From Wolbachia endosymbiont (group B) of Parapoynx stratiotata (lineage in GTDB: Bacteria > Pseudomonadota > Alphaproteobacteria > Rickettsiales > Anaplasmataceae): DNA of 64,000 nt. Positions within the stretch are counted from its first letter, which is position 1, and every line of letters begins with the position of its first letter. The position numbers were made by a program, and so were the translations under genes. The notes under the pieces were generated by a model. The model searched no databases and had not been told where the DNA came from. It saw nothing but the letters and a program-made list of their open reading frames with translations. The stretch spans positions 992,001 through 1,056,000 of the forward strand of contig NZ_OX366335.1 of assembly GCF_947250635.1 (NCBI RefSeq), read 5' to 3'. Shown one piece after another: positions 19,508 through 28,304 of this stretch.

Positions 19508-20800
19508 ATGCTCAACATACAAAATAACGCTTCACTTTGCAGGCAATGGATATTCTTGGCAGTACTTGCTCTTGCTTGTTCTGGACTGCTGTCAATAATT
19601 GTTATTTTTCTACGATTGCCTTTTATTTCTTCTCTCATTCCTTCTGCACAATATATCTTTGATAATGCACTGGTGATACACGTAAATTTGTCAATTTTGG
19701 TATGGATGTGCTCTATAATATCTCTGCTCTTCATCATAAACTTAAAAAACACCAATCATTGGTTTAACTTCTCATGGACTCTCTCAATCCTTTCCATGCT
19801 GCTAATGTTTATATCTGCATTTGTTCCAAATACTGAAGTTATCAAAAGTAACTATATACCTGTATTACAAAACAAATTATTTTTACTTGGACTCAGTCTT
19901 TTCATTACCAGCATATTGATAAATACAGCTCTAGCCTACATATCAAATAAACAAGACTCATATCTTTCAATCGGACAAATTGGCCTGGTCATTATACTTG
20001 TGTCATCATTTCTTTGTGTTGTTTTAGCACATAAAAATATGCCTCCAGGTCTATATCACTCAGACAAGAATTTATTTTATGAATATCTCTTTTGGGGAGG
20101 CGGACATTTACTGCAGTTTGCCTTTGCTCAAGCAATGTTTTTAGTTTATTTGATCATACTGAATGCTCGCTATATTAGTCTAAATAAAATTACCATTTTA
20201 CCACTATTTATAAACACAGTTTTGACCGTAGGTGCGCCGTTTATATACTTTATTTATTCGGCGGATAGTGCTGAATTGATACAGTTTTTTACCTGGCATA
20301 TGAGAATTGCTGGAGCAGTTCTGCCGTGCTTTTTAACGATATTAGTGTATTGCAACATAAAAACTCTGCTCAATGATAAGGGCAATTATCTTCTTCACTC
20401 GTTTGTATTGTTCATTTATGGAGGTGTGCTTGGAGTGCTAACTATTGAAGGAAATGTCACTATTCCTGCGCATTATCATGGTTCTGTAGTTGGTATTACT
20501 ATAGCTTTTATGAATTTTGTCTACTGGCTGTTACCAAAATTGGGCTGTAAAGAAATAAAAAGCTCCATAGTAAGATTACAGATTTATGCATATAGCTTGG
20601 GACATTTTCTCCACATTACTGGACTTGTTTGGCTTGGTGGATATGGTGCCTTAAGAAAAGTTGCAGATCTGCCAAGTATTTCATCAATGTTGGCACGTGC
20701 TTGTTTTATTACGGGTGGAGCTATATCAGTTATTGGTGGAATGTTATTCGTAATAATTGTGATTTTACATCTTCTTAAAGGCAAGGCTCGTACCAACTAA
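19508..20800 (+). CDS. Haem-copper oxidase subunit I-like membrane protein (orphan)
   Basis: A 430-residue protein with about twelve transmembrane helices and the histidine pattern of subunit I of haem-copper oxidases. VIHVNLSILVW supplies the helix II His, FWGGGHLLQFAFAQAM a helix VI His, FFTWHMRIAG a helix VII His, and PAHYHGSVVGITIAFMNFVY the helix X His-x-His pair; GHFLHITGLVWLGG follows. It is shorter than CoxA, lacks the HPEVY Tyr and has one rather than two His in helix VII, so it is closer in feel to the NorB/CcoN side. No partner subunits are adjacent. Catalytic activity is unproven. Confidence 0.65.
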   Translation: MLNIQNNASLCRQWIFLAVLALACSGLLSIIVIFLRLPFISSLIPSAQYIFDNALVIHVNLSILVWMCSIISLLFIINLKNTNHWFNFSWTLSILSMLLMFISAFVPNTEVIKSNYIPVLQNKLFLLGLSLFITSILINTALAYISNKQDSYLSIGQIGLVIILVSSFLCVVLAHKNMPPGLYHSDKNLFYEYLFWGGGHLLQFAFAQAMFLVYLIILNARYISLNKITILPLFINTVLTVGAPFIYFIYSADSAELIQFFTWHMRIAGAVLPCFLTILVYCNIKTLLNDKGNYLLHSFVLFIYGGVLGVLTIEGNVTIPAHYHGSVVGITIAFMNFVYWLLPKLGCKEIKSSIVRLQIYAYSLGHFLHITGLVWLGGYGALRKVADLPSISSMLARACFITGGAISVIGGMLFVIIVILHLLKGKARTN

Positions 20801-20917
20801 CCCACAGAAACAAAACTAAAAATTTTAGTGTAAAATTACTATATTTACTTTGTACTATGGCTCAAACAACCTGCTTCAAATTTGGAAAGGCAGTGAAATG
20901 AAAAAAACTATATCAAG

Positions 20918-21571
20918 CTACACTGAATTCTTATTTGCTACTCCTTGTGGTTCTTGTGTTCCATTTACTTGAGAGCTAGGTTTCATTATTAAATCACCAG
21001 CTAAGAATGCAGATACTGTTGCTATAACAACGATTAACCACATGTCCAATTTAGTTGTATGTTCAAGTGTAATATACACTACTAACCCAACAGCAAGACC
21101 AGTACTAGCAGTAGCGATGTATGTTGCTTTTTCTTTTAGTTGTTTATTTGCTTCATTTTTGACTTCTAATATTTTCTTTTCTTGCTGTGAATGCTGGATT
21201 TGAGTATTTAGTTTATTTTTTTCAGCTTTTAATTCTATATTTTCGTTCTGAGCTGTCTTCCTTGCATATTCTAAGGATCTATTTAACCCTTTAGCTCTAT
21301 CCTTTTTAGTTTGTAAGTCTTTATTTTCCGCCTCTAGCTGCTCAAGTTTATTTATTTTTTGTTTCATTTCACTTTTCATTTCATTTTTTAATTCATTTCT
21401 TATTTTATCTTTCAATGTAGCTATTGCATCTTCTGAGCTTTTTTTAACTTCTAGTTCCAACACGTCCTCAAGCAATTCTGCTAGTTTTATTTTTTCGTTG
21501 GAGGGCAGATAGTATGGATCATATAGAGCATTAACAAGATCTTGTAAATCAGAAAATTTAAAATCAGGCAT
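20918..21571 (-). CDS. Coiled-coil membrane protein, unknown function
   Basis: A protein of 217 residues from the ATG at 21571, chosen because GAGG precedes it at a good distance; the open frame upstream of this has no such site. The N-terminal globular part (MPDFKFSDLQDLVNALYDPY) leads into a Glu/Lys-rich coiled coil (about residues 45-145, KSEMKQKINKLEQLEAENKD). Two transmembrane helices follow near 150-200 (GLAVGLVVYITLEHTTKL, WLIVVIATVSAFLAGDL). I do not recognise the family. It looks like a Wolbachia-specific protein anchored by its C-terminus. Confidence 0.65.
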   Translation of the reverse strand: MPDFKFSDLQDLVNALYDPYYLPSNEKIKLAELLEDVLELEVKKSSEDAIATLKDKIRNELKNEMKSEMKQKINKLEQLEAENKDLQTKKDRAKGLNRSLEYARKTAQNENIELKAEKNKLNTQIQHSQQEKKILEVKNEANKQLKEKATYIATASTGLAVGLVVYITLEHTTKLDMWLIVVIATVSAFLAGDLIMKPSSQVNGTQEPQGVANKNSV

Positions 21572-21680
21572 AATAAACCTCAATACTAAAAATTTATCGT
21601 GTAATACATAAAAAACTAAAATCAAGAAATTTTGTATTATAAACTCAACAACCATCACCTACAAGGTGAAGGGTTAAATT

Positions 21681-22106
21681 TTAATCAATTTGAAATTGAT
21701 CATTGTCATGAAGTGGCTCGCCTTCCTGGATAGATATGTACTCTTGTATAACCTCGTCTGTCAGAACTTACGGCTCAATATCCACGTGCCCAAAGGTGCC
21801 TGCCCCAAAATTGCTTACTTAGACTTGCAAAATCTTGCATCAGCAACCTTGAACTTGTTCCTTTCAAAAGTTGTACAATTTTACTAACACTTTGCTGTGG
21901 TTTATATGATATAAACATATGAATATGATCTACTGCAACTTTGCCTGAGATAATTTGGATCTCATTTTCCATAGTAACCTGCCTTAGCAGCTCCCTAACT
22001 CTAACAGCAATTTGGCCTATTAGCACCCTTTTCGATATTTGGGAATCCATACCAAGTGTACTCTCATATCGTACTTAGAGTGTGCATTATACCCATAACG
22101 TCGCAT
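21681..22106 (-). pseudogene. IS200/IS605-family TnpA transposase, decayed
   Basis: The minus strand reads MRRYGYNAHSKYDMRVHLVW followed by IPKYRK, then a one-base deletion shifts the frame. The second segment runs from KRVLIGQIAVRVRELLRQ to the HUH motif VDHIHMF and QFWGRHLWARGY, then a stop. Past the stop a third segment (DEVIQEYISIQEGEPLHDN) is still recognisable. This is the Y1 transposase of IS200-like elements, broken by at least two lesions. Short GC hairpins at 22131-22142 and 22150-22160 resemble the subterminal hairpins of this family. Confidence 0.8.
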
Positions 22107-22130
22107 ACGCGACTATTGTAACTTGCCCTT

Positions 22131-22160
22131 CGCCTCAAGGCGGGACAATCCCCGAAGGGG
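22131..22160. repeat. Two small GC hairpins beside the IS200-like relic
   Basis: CGCC-TCAA-GGCG and CCCC-GAA-GGGG lie back to back upstream of the broken TnpA gene. They fit the imperfect hairpins recognised by Y1 transposases at the element end. Confidence 0.5.
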
Positions 22161-22238
22161 GACACTAAAATGTCAGACATTAAAATTGCTGTATTTGCTC
22201 AATTGTGCTAACTTAAAGCTTAAAACTGAAAAATATTT

Positions 22239-24803
22239 ATGTTAGAAGAAAAATACAGCTTTAGAGAAATTGAAAATAAATACAACATATTATGGGAAGG
22301 AAGTAAAGTTTATAAATGGAATGGTGAAGAGAATAACACTTTTACTATAGACACTCCTCCACCAACGATATCAGGAAAGCTGCACATCGGCCATATATTT
22401 AGCTATTGCCATACGGATTTTATTGCAAGGTTTCAACGCATGCTGGGAAAAGATGTGTTTTATCCAATTGGGTTTGATGATAATGGTCTTCCGACTGAAA
22501 GGTTAGTCGAGCAAACCTATAAAACCCGTGCAAAAGAAGTTGGCAGAGAAAAATTTATAGAGATGTGCCATGAAGTTATTGAGAAGTCAAAACAAGAATT
22601 CAAGGAATTGTTTAAATCAGTTGGCATTAGCTATGACTGGGATTTGGAATACCACACGATCAGCAAGGAAGCTGTGGCACTTTCTCAAATGTCATTCATT
22701 GATCTATATAATAAAGAGTATGCATACAGGAAAATGCAACCTATTCTTTGGGACCCAATCGATAAAACTGCAATTGCACAAGCAGAAATAGAGGATAAAG
22801 TCTTTGAGTCATTTTTGAACACGATAGTTTTTTCCACTGAAAAAAATGAGCAGATTCATATTGCAACTACGCGACCTGAGTTACTTCCTGCATGTGTTGC
22901 AGTTTTTTGTCATCCAGAAGATGCACGATATGCCCATCTGATTGGAAAAATAGCCGTAGTGCCAATTACAGAGGCAAAAGTTCCAATAATAGCTGATGAT
23001 AAGGTCAAAATAGATAAAGGCACTGGGCTTGTTATGTGCTGTACATTCGGTGATGAGCTCGACATATATTGGCAGCAAAAGCATAATCTGCCGGTGACAA
23101 TTATAATTGATCAGGATGGAAGGATAAACCTGCATGCAGTGTGTGATCAAAAATGGATCCCAGTGTCACGCACTGGGATGACAGGGGAGAAAGATGCCCA
23201 GTATCAAGCTACTCAGGTGACAGAGGAGACACATGCCAGCGTCATCCGAGTAGCTGACACTGGGATCCATGGACTAAAAGTTAAAGAAGCAAGAAAGAGG
23301 ATCATTGAAATCCTCAGTGGAAAAGGACTTTTAATAGAAAGCAATAGCATTTCTCATTCTGTTAAATGTGCTGAAAGATCTGGTGCGCCGCTTGAAATAT
23401 TACCTACTTATCAATGGTTTGTCAAGACTTTAGAGCAAAAAACTCAAGTATTAGATAAAGTGAGTAAATGTAATTGGCATCCAGAATCTATGCGTAAACG
23501 TATGGAGGTGTGGATAGAAGGGCTAAGTTGGGATTGGTGCATCTCAAGACAGCGTTATTTTGGTGTACCATTTCCAGTTTGGTATTCAAAACGTAAGGGA
23601 GAAGAAGGCAAAATCATTCTAGCTGAAGTAAAGGATTTACCTATCGATCCATTAAAAGGTTTGCCGAAAAGCTATAGCAGAGAAGAAGTTACTCCAGATC
23701 AAGATGTGATGGATACTTGGGCAACAAGTGCGATCACTCCTCAACTAAGTGCACTGGCAGTAAACAGTGAGCTCGGTTTACCAAGCCATCGGTATGATAA
23801 GATATTTCCTGCAGATCTGCGCAGCCAAAGCCATGAGATAATAAGAACTTGGGCTTTTTATACGATTTTGAAGGCACATTATCATGCAGATTCACTGCCG
23901 TGGAAAAATATCATGATTAGTGGTTGGTGTTTGGCTGACGATAAAAAAAAGATGAGTAAATCAAAAGGTAATATCATCACTCCTCATGTAATGCTTGAAA
24001 CCTATGGAGCTGACGTAGTACGCTATTGGGCAGCAAACTCAAGACTTGGAGTTGACACAGTCTACTCTGAAAATATCTTCAAAATTGGCAAACGACTTGT
24101 TACGAAACTTTGGAATGCTAGCAAATTTGTTTCCATGTTTATGGAAAAACATCAAGCATTGAGCATAAATTCCATCAGTGAGACGATGGATAAGTGGATA
24201 TTGTCCAAATTATATAAAGTGATAGAAAAAACGACGAACAACCTATTACAGTTTGAATACTGCGAAGCTTTGAGCGCAATAGAAGAATTTTTTTGGAAAG
24301 ATTTTTGTGATAATTACTTAGAGTTAGTTAAAAAACGTGCATATGGAGATGCATTGGACAGCGAGGCAAACATGAGTGCGAAACAGAGTTTGGCATATGT
24401 ACTAAATATTATTTTGCGGTTATTTGCACCATTTTTGCCATATATTACAGAGGAAATATATCATCAGTTGTATAGTTATAACTCTGTTCACAATAAAAGT
24501 AATTGGCCTAACAAGGAAGAACTTATCTATGATAAGTATTCTGAAGAAATGGGAGATAATTTCGTGCAGATATTAAACCTTGTGAGAAAAATAAAAGCAG
24601 ATAATAACGTATCAGTTAAGCATCTTATACAAAAGTTGATGATAAAAGCGAGTGTAAAAGAGGATGAGTTAAATTATTCTGCTCAGCATGATTTGCAGTC
24701 AGTTTGCAATGCTGAAGTGATAGAATGGGTTGAGAGTACAGAAGCAGAGCTTATAACTGAGAATGGAAAATTTACTGTAAGTTTATTGATTGATGTAACT
24801 TAG
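22239..24803 (+). CDS. valS: Valyl-tRNA synthetase with an in-frame repeat insertion
   Basis: An 854-residue class I synthetase that charges tRNA-Val. The HIGH box is at residues 49-52 (SGKLHIGHIF), the CP1 editing domain includes ATTRPELLPACVAV, and KKMSKSKGNIITP near residue 571 is the KMSKS loop. An anticodon domain follows. The short N-terminus and FDDNGLPTERLVE resemble the archaeal-type ValS reported for Rickettsiales. Residues about 305-343 (WIPVSRTGMTGEK to VIRVADTGIHG) are foreign: they are encoded by a palindromic repeat inserted in frame within the editing domain. Confidence 0.95.
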   Translation: MLEEKYSFREIENKYNILWEGSKVYKWNGEENNTFTIDTPPPTISGKLHIGHIFSYCHTDFIARFQRMLGKDVFYPIGFDDNGLPTERLVEQTYKTRAKEVGREKFIEMCHEVIEKSKQEFKELFKSVGISYDWDLEYHTISKEAVALSQMSFIDLYNKEYAYRKMQPILWDPIDKTAIAQAEIEDKVFESFLNTIVFSTEKNEQIHIATTRPELLPACVAVFCHPEDARYAHLIGKIAVVPITEAKVPIIADDKVKIDKGTGLVMCCTFGDELDIYWQQKHNLPVTIIIDQDGRINLHAVCDQKWIPVSRTGMTGEKDAQYQATQVTEETHASVIRVADTGIHGLKVKEARKRIIEILSGKGLLIESNSISHSVKCAERSGAPLEILPTYQWFVKTLEQKTQVLDKVSKCNWHPESMRKRMEVWIEGLSWDWCISRQRYFGVPFPVWYSKRKGEEGKIILAEVKDLPIDPLKGLPKSYSREEVTPDQDVMDTWATSAITPQLSALAVNSELGLPSHRYDKIFPADLRSQSHEIIRTWAFYTILKAHYHADSLPWKNIMISGWCLADDKKKMSKSKGNIITPHVMLETYGADVVRYWAANSRLGVDTVYSENIFKIGKRLVTKLWNASKFVSMFMEKHQALSINSISETMDKWILSKLYKVIEKTTNNLLQFEYCEALSAIEEFFWKDFCDNYLELVKKRAYGDALDSEANMSAKQSLAYVLNIILRLFAPFLPYITEEIYHQLYSYNSVHNKSNWPNKEELIYDKYSEEMGDNFVQILNLVRKIKADNNVSVKHLIQKLMIKASVKEDELNYSAQHDLQSVCNAEVIEWVESTEAELITENGKFTVSLLIDVT
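23154..23269 (+). repeat. Wolbachia palindromic element inside valS
   Basis: The segment begins TGGATCCCAGTGTCAC and ends CTGACACTGGGATCCA, near-complementary arms of about 16 bp. An inner CACTGGGATGAC mirrors the left arm. This CCCAGTGTC / GACACTGGG family is a repeat that I recognise from Wolbachia genomes. Here it is about 116 bp long and keeps the valS frame open. Confidence 0.75.
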
Positions 24804-24844
24804 CATTCGTATTACTATACTAATTATTTAGTTGTGAGGTAATA

Positions 24845-25153
24845 ATGATTGGTAATTCATATAATAATAAAATTGAAGAACAAAAAGATGATTATCATGA
24901 CTTCATTCAAAGGTTTTTGTTTTTGCTCGGTAAGATAAAAGAAAAGAATAAATCAATTCACACTGCTGTAGCTAGTTTTCACATATTATCTTTTTTAATA
25001 AAATACAATGCCAATTTTAATGAAGATGAAGTGTATAAAGCCGTTATCCAAGATTTCAATAATATAAAAGAAGCTAGACCAGAGCTTCAAGATGAGGCTA
25101 AAAAAGTATTGAATGGGTATATTGCAAATGGTGTTGAAACAGTGTCAATATAA
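24845..25153 (+). CDS. Hypothetical protein, 102 residues
   Basis: A soluble, mostly helical protein (MIGNSYNNKIEEQKDDYHDF to YIANGVETVSI). The ATG has GTGAGGT about 8 bp upstream, a reasonable ribosome binding site. No signal peptide, membrane helix or known motif is seen. It follows valS by 41 bp and could be co-transcribed. I do not recognise the family. Confidence 0.55.
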   Translation: MIGNSYNNKIEEQKDDYHDFIQRFLFLLGKIKEKNKSIHTAVASFHILSFLIKYNANFNEDEVYKAVIQDFNNIKEARPELQDEAKKVLNGYIANGVETVSI

Positions 25154-25291
25154 GCAGTTGTGTTAAAAGTCAATAGAAAAATACTAAAAATAAATTTTTA
25201 CTTAGTGGACTATAAAGCCAAAGATGCTTTTAACACATTTTACGTAATTTAAGTTGTAGTATTTGATTTGAATTCTTTTAAGAAGTGTGGA

Positions 25292-25334
25292 TGTGGATAA
25301 GTGCTTTCAGTCTGTGTAAGCGCACTTATCCACA
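25292..25334. repeat. Hairpin with two opposed DnaA-box sequences
   Basis: Perfect 13-bp arms TGTGGATAAGTGC (25292-25304) and GCACTTATCCACA (25322-25334) surround a 17-nt loop. Each arm contains the consensus DnaA box TTATCCACA. It sits between two convergent genes, where a transcription-termination hairpin is the simpler reading. Confidence 0.6.
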
Positions 25335-25417
25335 ACTACACTAATTTTCAATCTAAGCAGCTTTAGGGCTATATTCCTCAGTAAAAACCCTGCCATCTCT
25401 GATTAAAGAGTTAGCAA

Positions 25418-26754
25418 GGGAACGTTCAAAAAAGTGTGTCAAACCGAAAAAAAAGTAATAAATTGATATAAAAAATGGAGGTTTGATATGGGTCAAGCAA
25501 ATAGAACTACTGGTTTGGTAGATTATAAAGAATTAGAAACAAATATCCTGTCATCTATACGAGAAGGAAGACCATTGACAGGAAGAGATGGAGCATTAAC
25601 ACCGTTTATAAAAAGGTTGCTAGAGGCAAGTCTGGAAGGTGAAATAGAAAGCCACATGTCAGCTAAAAGTGAAGAAAATAACCGAAGAAATGGAAGGAAT
25701 GCAAAAACTTTACGTACAAGTTCAGGCTCATTTGAACTATTAACACCAAGAGACAGAGAAGGAAGCTTTGAACCGCAAATAGTCAAAAAAAGGCAAACAA
25801 GCCTACATCCAGAACTTGAAGCAAAGGTCTTAAGCACATATGCCAGTGGCATGGGATACAGAGATATAGCTTCACATGTTGAGGAAATATATGACCACAA
25901 AATATCAGCAGCAGAGATATCCAGTATTACTGATAAACTGCTACCAGTAATCAATGAATGGCGCAGCCGCCCACTGCAATCAGTGTATCCAATAGTGTTT
26001 ATGGATGGCATGTTCTTTAAGGTCAAGGAGGACGGACATTGTATAAGTAAATGCATGTATAATATATTGGGCATAAATCAAAATGGCAGAAAAGAAGTAT
26101 TAGGTTTTTATTTGGCTGAAAGTGAAGGAGCTAACTTCTGGTTGGGAGTTCTAAATGACCTAAAAGAGCGAGGAGTAGAAGATATTCTAATTGCCTGCAT
26201 TGATGGGCTAAAAAGCTTTCCTGCGGCTATAAATAGTGTGTTTCCTAAGGCAGAAGTACAGCTATGTATAGTGCATCAGATAAGGAATTCACTGAAATAT
26301 GTATCTAGCAAAGATGTAAAAGTTTTCATGAATGATTTGAAAAAAATATATCGTGCTTCAAGTAAAGAGATCGCTGAGAATTATCTGCTTGAGCTGGAAG
26401 AAAAATGGGGAGAGAAGTATCCTTTAGTTATAAAATCCTGGCAGAACAATTGGGAAAACTTATCCAGTTATTTTAAGTATTCTGGGCAAGTTAGGAAGCT
26501 GATTTACACCACCAATCCAATTGAGGGGTTGCATAGACAAATCAGGAAATTTACTAAAACTAAGGGTTCATTTACTAGTACAAATGCCTTGTACAAACAG
26601 GTATATTGTGCTATAAAAAAGGTAGAGCAAAAGTGGATTATGGCTCTCCCTAATTGGGCTTTAACTATTTCTCAACTTGATATTTTCTTTCCAGATAGAT
26701 TGAAAATTGAGTTGAACTAAAAATGCGGCTTGACACACTTTTTTGAACGTTCCC
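25418..26754 (+). mobile_element. IS256-family insertion sequence, copy 1 (1337 bp)
   Basis: The element is bounded by inverted repeats GGGAACGTTCAAAAAAGTG plus TGTCAA (29 bp with one difference) and contains one transposase gene. The flanks are TTAGCAA on the left and TTCTTATT on the right, so there is no target duplication, unlike copies 4 and 5. It interrupts the coiled-coil repeat gene. Confidence 0.92.
25488..26720 (+). CDS. IS256-family (mutator-type) transposase
   Basis: A 410-residue DDE transposase. VYPIVFMDGMFFKV carries the first Asp, LIACIDGLKSFPAAINSVFP the second, and VQLCIVHQIRNSLKYVSSKD is the IS256/Mutator signature. YTTNPIEGLHRQIRKFTKTK is the conserved C-terminal motif after the catalytic Glu. 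GGAGG lies 8 bp before the ATG. The gene looks intact and differs by at most a base from the other copies, so transposition is probably recent. Confidence 0.93.
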   Translation: MGQANRTTGLVDYKELETNILSSIREGRPLTGRDGALTPFIKRLLEASLEGEIESHMSAKSEENNRRNGRNAKTLRTSSGSFELLTPRDREGSFEPQIVKKRQTSLHPELEAKVLSTYASGMGYRDIASHVEEIYDHKISAAEISSITDKLLPVINEWRSRPLQSVYPIVFMDGMFFKVKEDGHCISKCMYNILGINQNGRKEVLGFYLAESEGANFWLGVLNDLKERGVEDILIACIDGLKSFPAAINSVFPKAEVQLCIVHQIRNSLKYVSSKDVKVFMNDLKKIYRASSKEIAENYLLELEEKWGEKYPLVIKSWQNNWENLSSYFKYSGQVRKLIYTTNPIEGLHRQIRKFTKTKGSFTSTNALYKQVYCAIKKVEQKWIMALPNWALTISQLDIFFPDRLKIELN

Positions 26755-27072
26755 TTCTTATTGCAGTCAGTTGCCGTTATACCAAATTGTTTTACATAAT
26801 AATCATTAGCTTTAATCTTGTCAATAATGCCTTCACTTAAGTCAGGGTATAATTTATTTATTGCCTTTCTTATATAAAGCTTACCATCGTTACTTACGTC
26901 AATATGGTTACCATCTTTTTTGCTGTTTTCACATCCTTTTCGGTTACACTCACCATCATCAATTATTTCTTTAGTTTTCTCTTCAAGGCCACACATTTTA
27001 AATATGTCACAATTTAACTTTACCCTTAATTCTTTGTCTATTTTTTCTTCTACTTCCTTTATCAATTCACCC

Positions 27073-27529
27073 TTAGTATTATCATCAATCTCAAACTTAA
27101 GATCTTTCTTTAGTTCATTTTTAATCTTTTCTTTCAGTTCATCCTTAGTCTTATCATCAATCTTACAATTAAGATCTTTCTTTAGTTCGTTCTTAATATT
27201 TTTCTTTAGTTCATCCTTAGTCTTATCATCAATCTTACAATTAAGATCTTTCTCTAGTTCATTTTTAATCTTTTCTTTCAGTTCATCCTTAGTCTTGTTA
27301 TCAATCTTACAATTAAGATCTTTCTCTAGTTCATTTTTAATCTTTTCTTTCAGTTCATCCTTAGTCTTATCACCAATCTCAAACTTAAGATCTTTCTTTA
27401 GTTCATTTTTAATCTTTTCTTTCAGTTCATCCTTAGTCTTATCATCAATCTTACAATTAAGATCTTTCTCTAGTTCATTTTTATCTTTCAGTTTATTCTT
27501 AGTCTTGTCATTAATCTCGGACTTAGGGT
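27073..27529 (-). repeat. 72-bp tandem repeat array (24-residue coiled-coil units)
   Basis: TAAGATCTTTC recurs at 27098, 27170, 27242, 27314, 27386 and 27458, exactly 72 bp apart. Units alternate between two endings (LNCKIDD and LKFEIDD), which shows that whole units were duplicated. Confidence 0.9.
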
Positions 27530-27725
27530 CTTTACCATCATCTAGCCTTGTATGTAAATTAATTTTCAATATATGTGGCAGTTGATGTGTATGACTTACA
27601 TGCCTATTATTTGAATAAGGGAAAGTGTTCTTTAACATAAAATTGCTCCATTAATAAATAAAAGTTACTAAAAAGTTAACATAAAATAGAAATGTATACT
27701 AACAATGTATACACCTTCATTACTT

Positions 27726-28304
27726 TCATATAATATAAACAATACCTTCTGGTACTGACATTTGTTCAGGAGAAAATGCTGATCCTGTGTGCGTATCTAA
27801 TATAGAAGCATTTATCGCATCCACACAAGCTTTGCATTCAGGATTACTATCACATTGTCCTTTGATACGATGGTCTGGAGAAATTTCAAGATAGTTGTCA
27901 CTTTTATCAATAATTTTTTTACATTTTGCAAACACTAAACCACTAGATTTCTTAGTAATGGCATCTTTAAGCTCTCCAGAAGTTGCATCAACTACTATTG
28001 AAAGCTTTGAAAAGTCCATTGGTTTTTTAGGTTCTGGACAAGTAGGTATTTTTACATCAGGACATTTTACATCAGGACAAGGAGGTATTTTTATATCAGG
28101 AAGCTGTATATCTAATTCGAGTCTATCACAACACGGATCAAAGTGGTCATGGCAATGTGGGTTAAAGTGGTTATGACAATGTGGGTTAAAGTGGTTATGA
28201 CAATGTGGATCAAAATTATGATGGTACCGTGGGTCAGTTGTGCAAGCTGTGCGCGTAGGAATACATGAACCAACACGTGGAGATGAGGAAAAATTATAAT
28301 TCAT
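27726..28304 (-). CDS. His/Cys-rich repeat protein, unknown function
   Basis: A 192-residue protein. After MNYNFSSSPRVGSCIPTRTA comes a set of metal-ligand-like units, HNFDPHCHNHFNPHCHNHF, ending DHFDPCC. A Pro/Cys stretch with repeated CPDVK(C/I)P follows, then an ordinary globular domain (VVDATSGELKDAITKKSSGL) with further cysteines (CDSNPECKACVDA). The spacing of His and Cys suggests metal binding, which is inference. It heads a small family with the two genes upstream on the same strand. On the minus strand TATAAT lies about 30 bp before the ATG. Confidence 0.6.
   Translation of the reverse strand: MNYNFSSSPRVGSCIPTRTACTTDPRYHHNFDPHCHNHFNPHCHNHFNPHCHDHFDPCCDRLELDIQLPDIKIPPCPDVKCPDVKIPTCPEPKKPMDFSKLSIVVDATSGELKDAITKKSSGLVFAKCKKIIDKSDNYLEISPDHRIKGQCDSNPECKACVDAINASILDTHTGSAFSPEQMSVPEGIVYII

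Larger units (their letters stand above)
25353..27638 (-). pseudogene. Coiled-coil repeat protein gene split by IS copy 1
   Basis: The 5' part (27638 to 26755) encodes about 294 residues: a short head (MLKNTFPYSNNRHVSHTHQL), then six to seven copies of a 24-residue unit KTKDELKEKIKNELxKDLxx, and a globular tail with CxxKGCENSKKDGNHIDVSN and AINKLYPDLSEGIIDKIKAN. The insertion sequence interrupts it after ATDCNKK. On the far side (25417-25353) a short frame LANSLIRDGRVFTEEYSPKA plus A and stop looks like the lost C-terminus. The two parts do not join in frame, so some bases were lost. The element supplies a false 30-residue ending. Function unknown. Confidence 0.6.

Noticed and set aside
20584-20796. 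Antisense frames within valS, CidB and the tape measure, and similar ones elsewhere
   Set aside because: They overlap well-supported genes on the other strand and have no own start signals or family motifs.
25292-25334. Replication origin suggested by two DnaA boxes
   Set aside because: Only two boxes, no AT-rich unwinding element with iterons, and none of the genes that usually flank the Wolbachia origin.
25523-26074. 183-residue open frame antisense to the transposase, recurring in every IS copy
   Set aside because: It is a mirror of a conserved coding region and recurs only because the element does; it has no ribosome binding site or family features of its own.
27073-27529. CRISPR array
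   Set aside because: The 72-bp periodic units are contiguous coding repeats without spacers, and no cas genes are present in the window.
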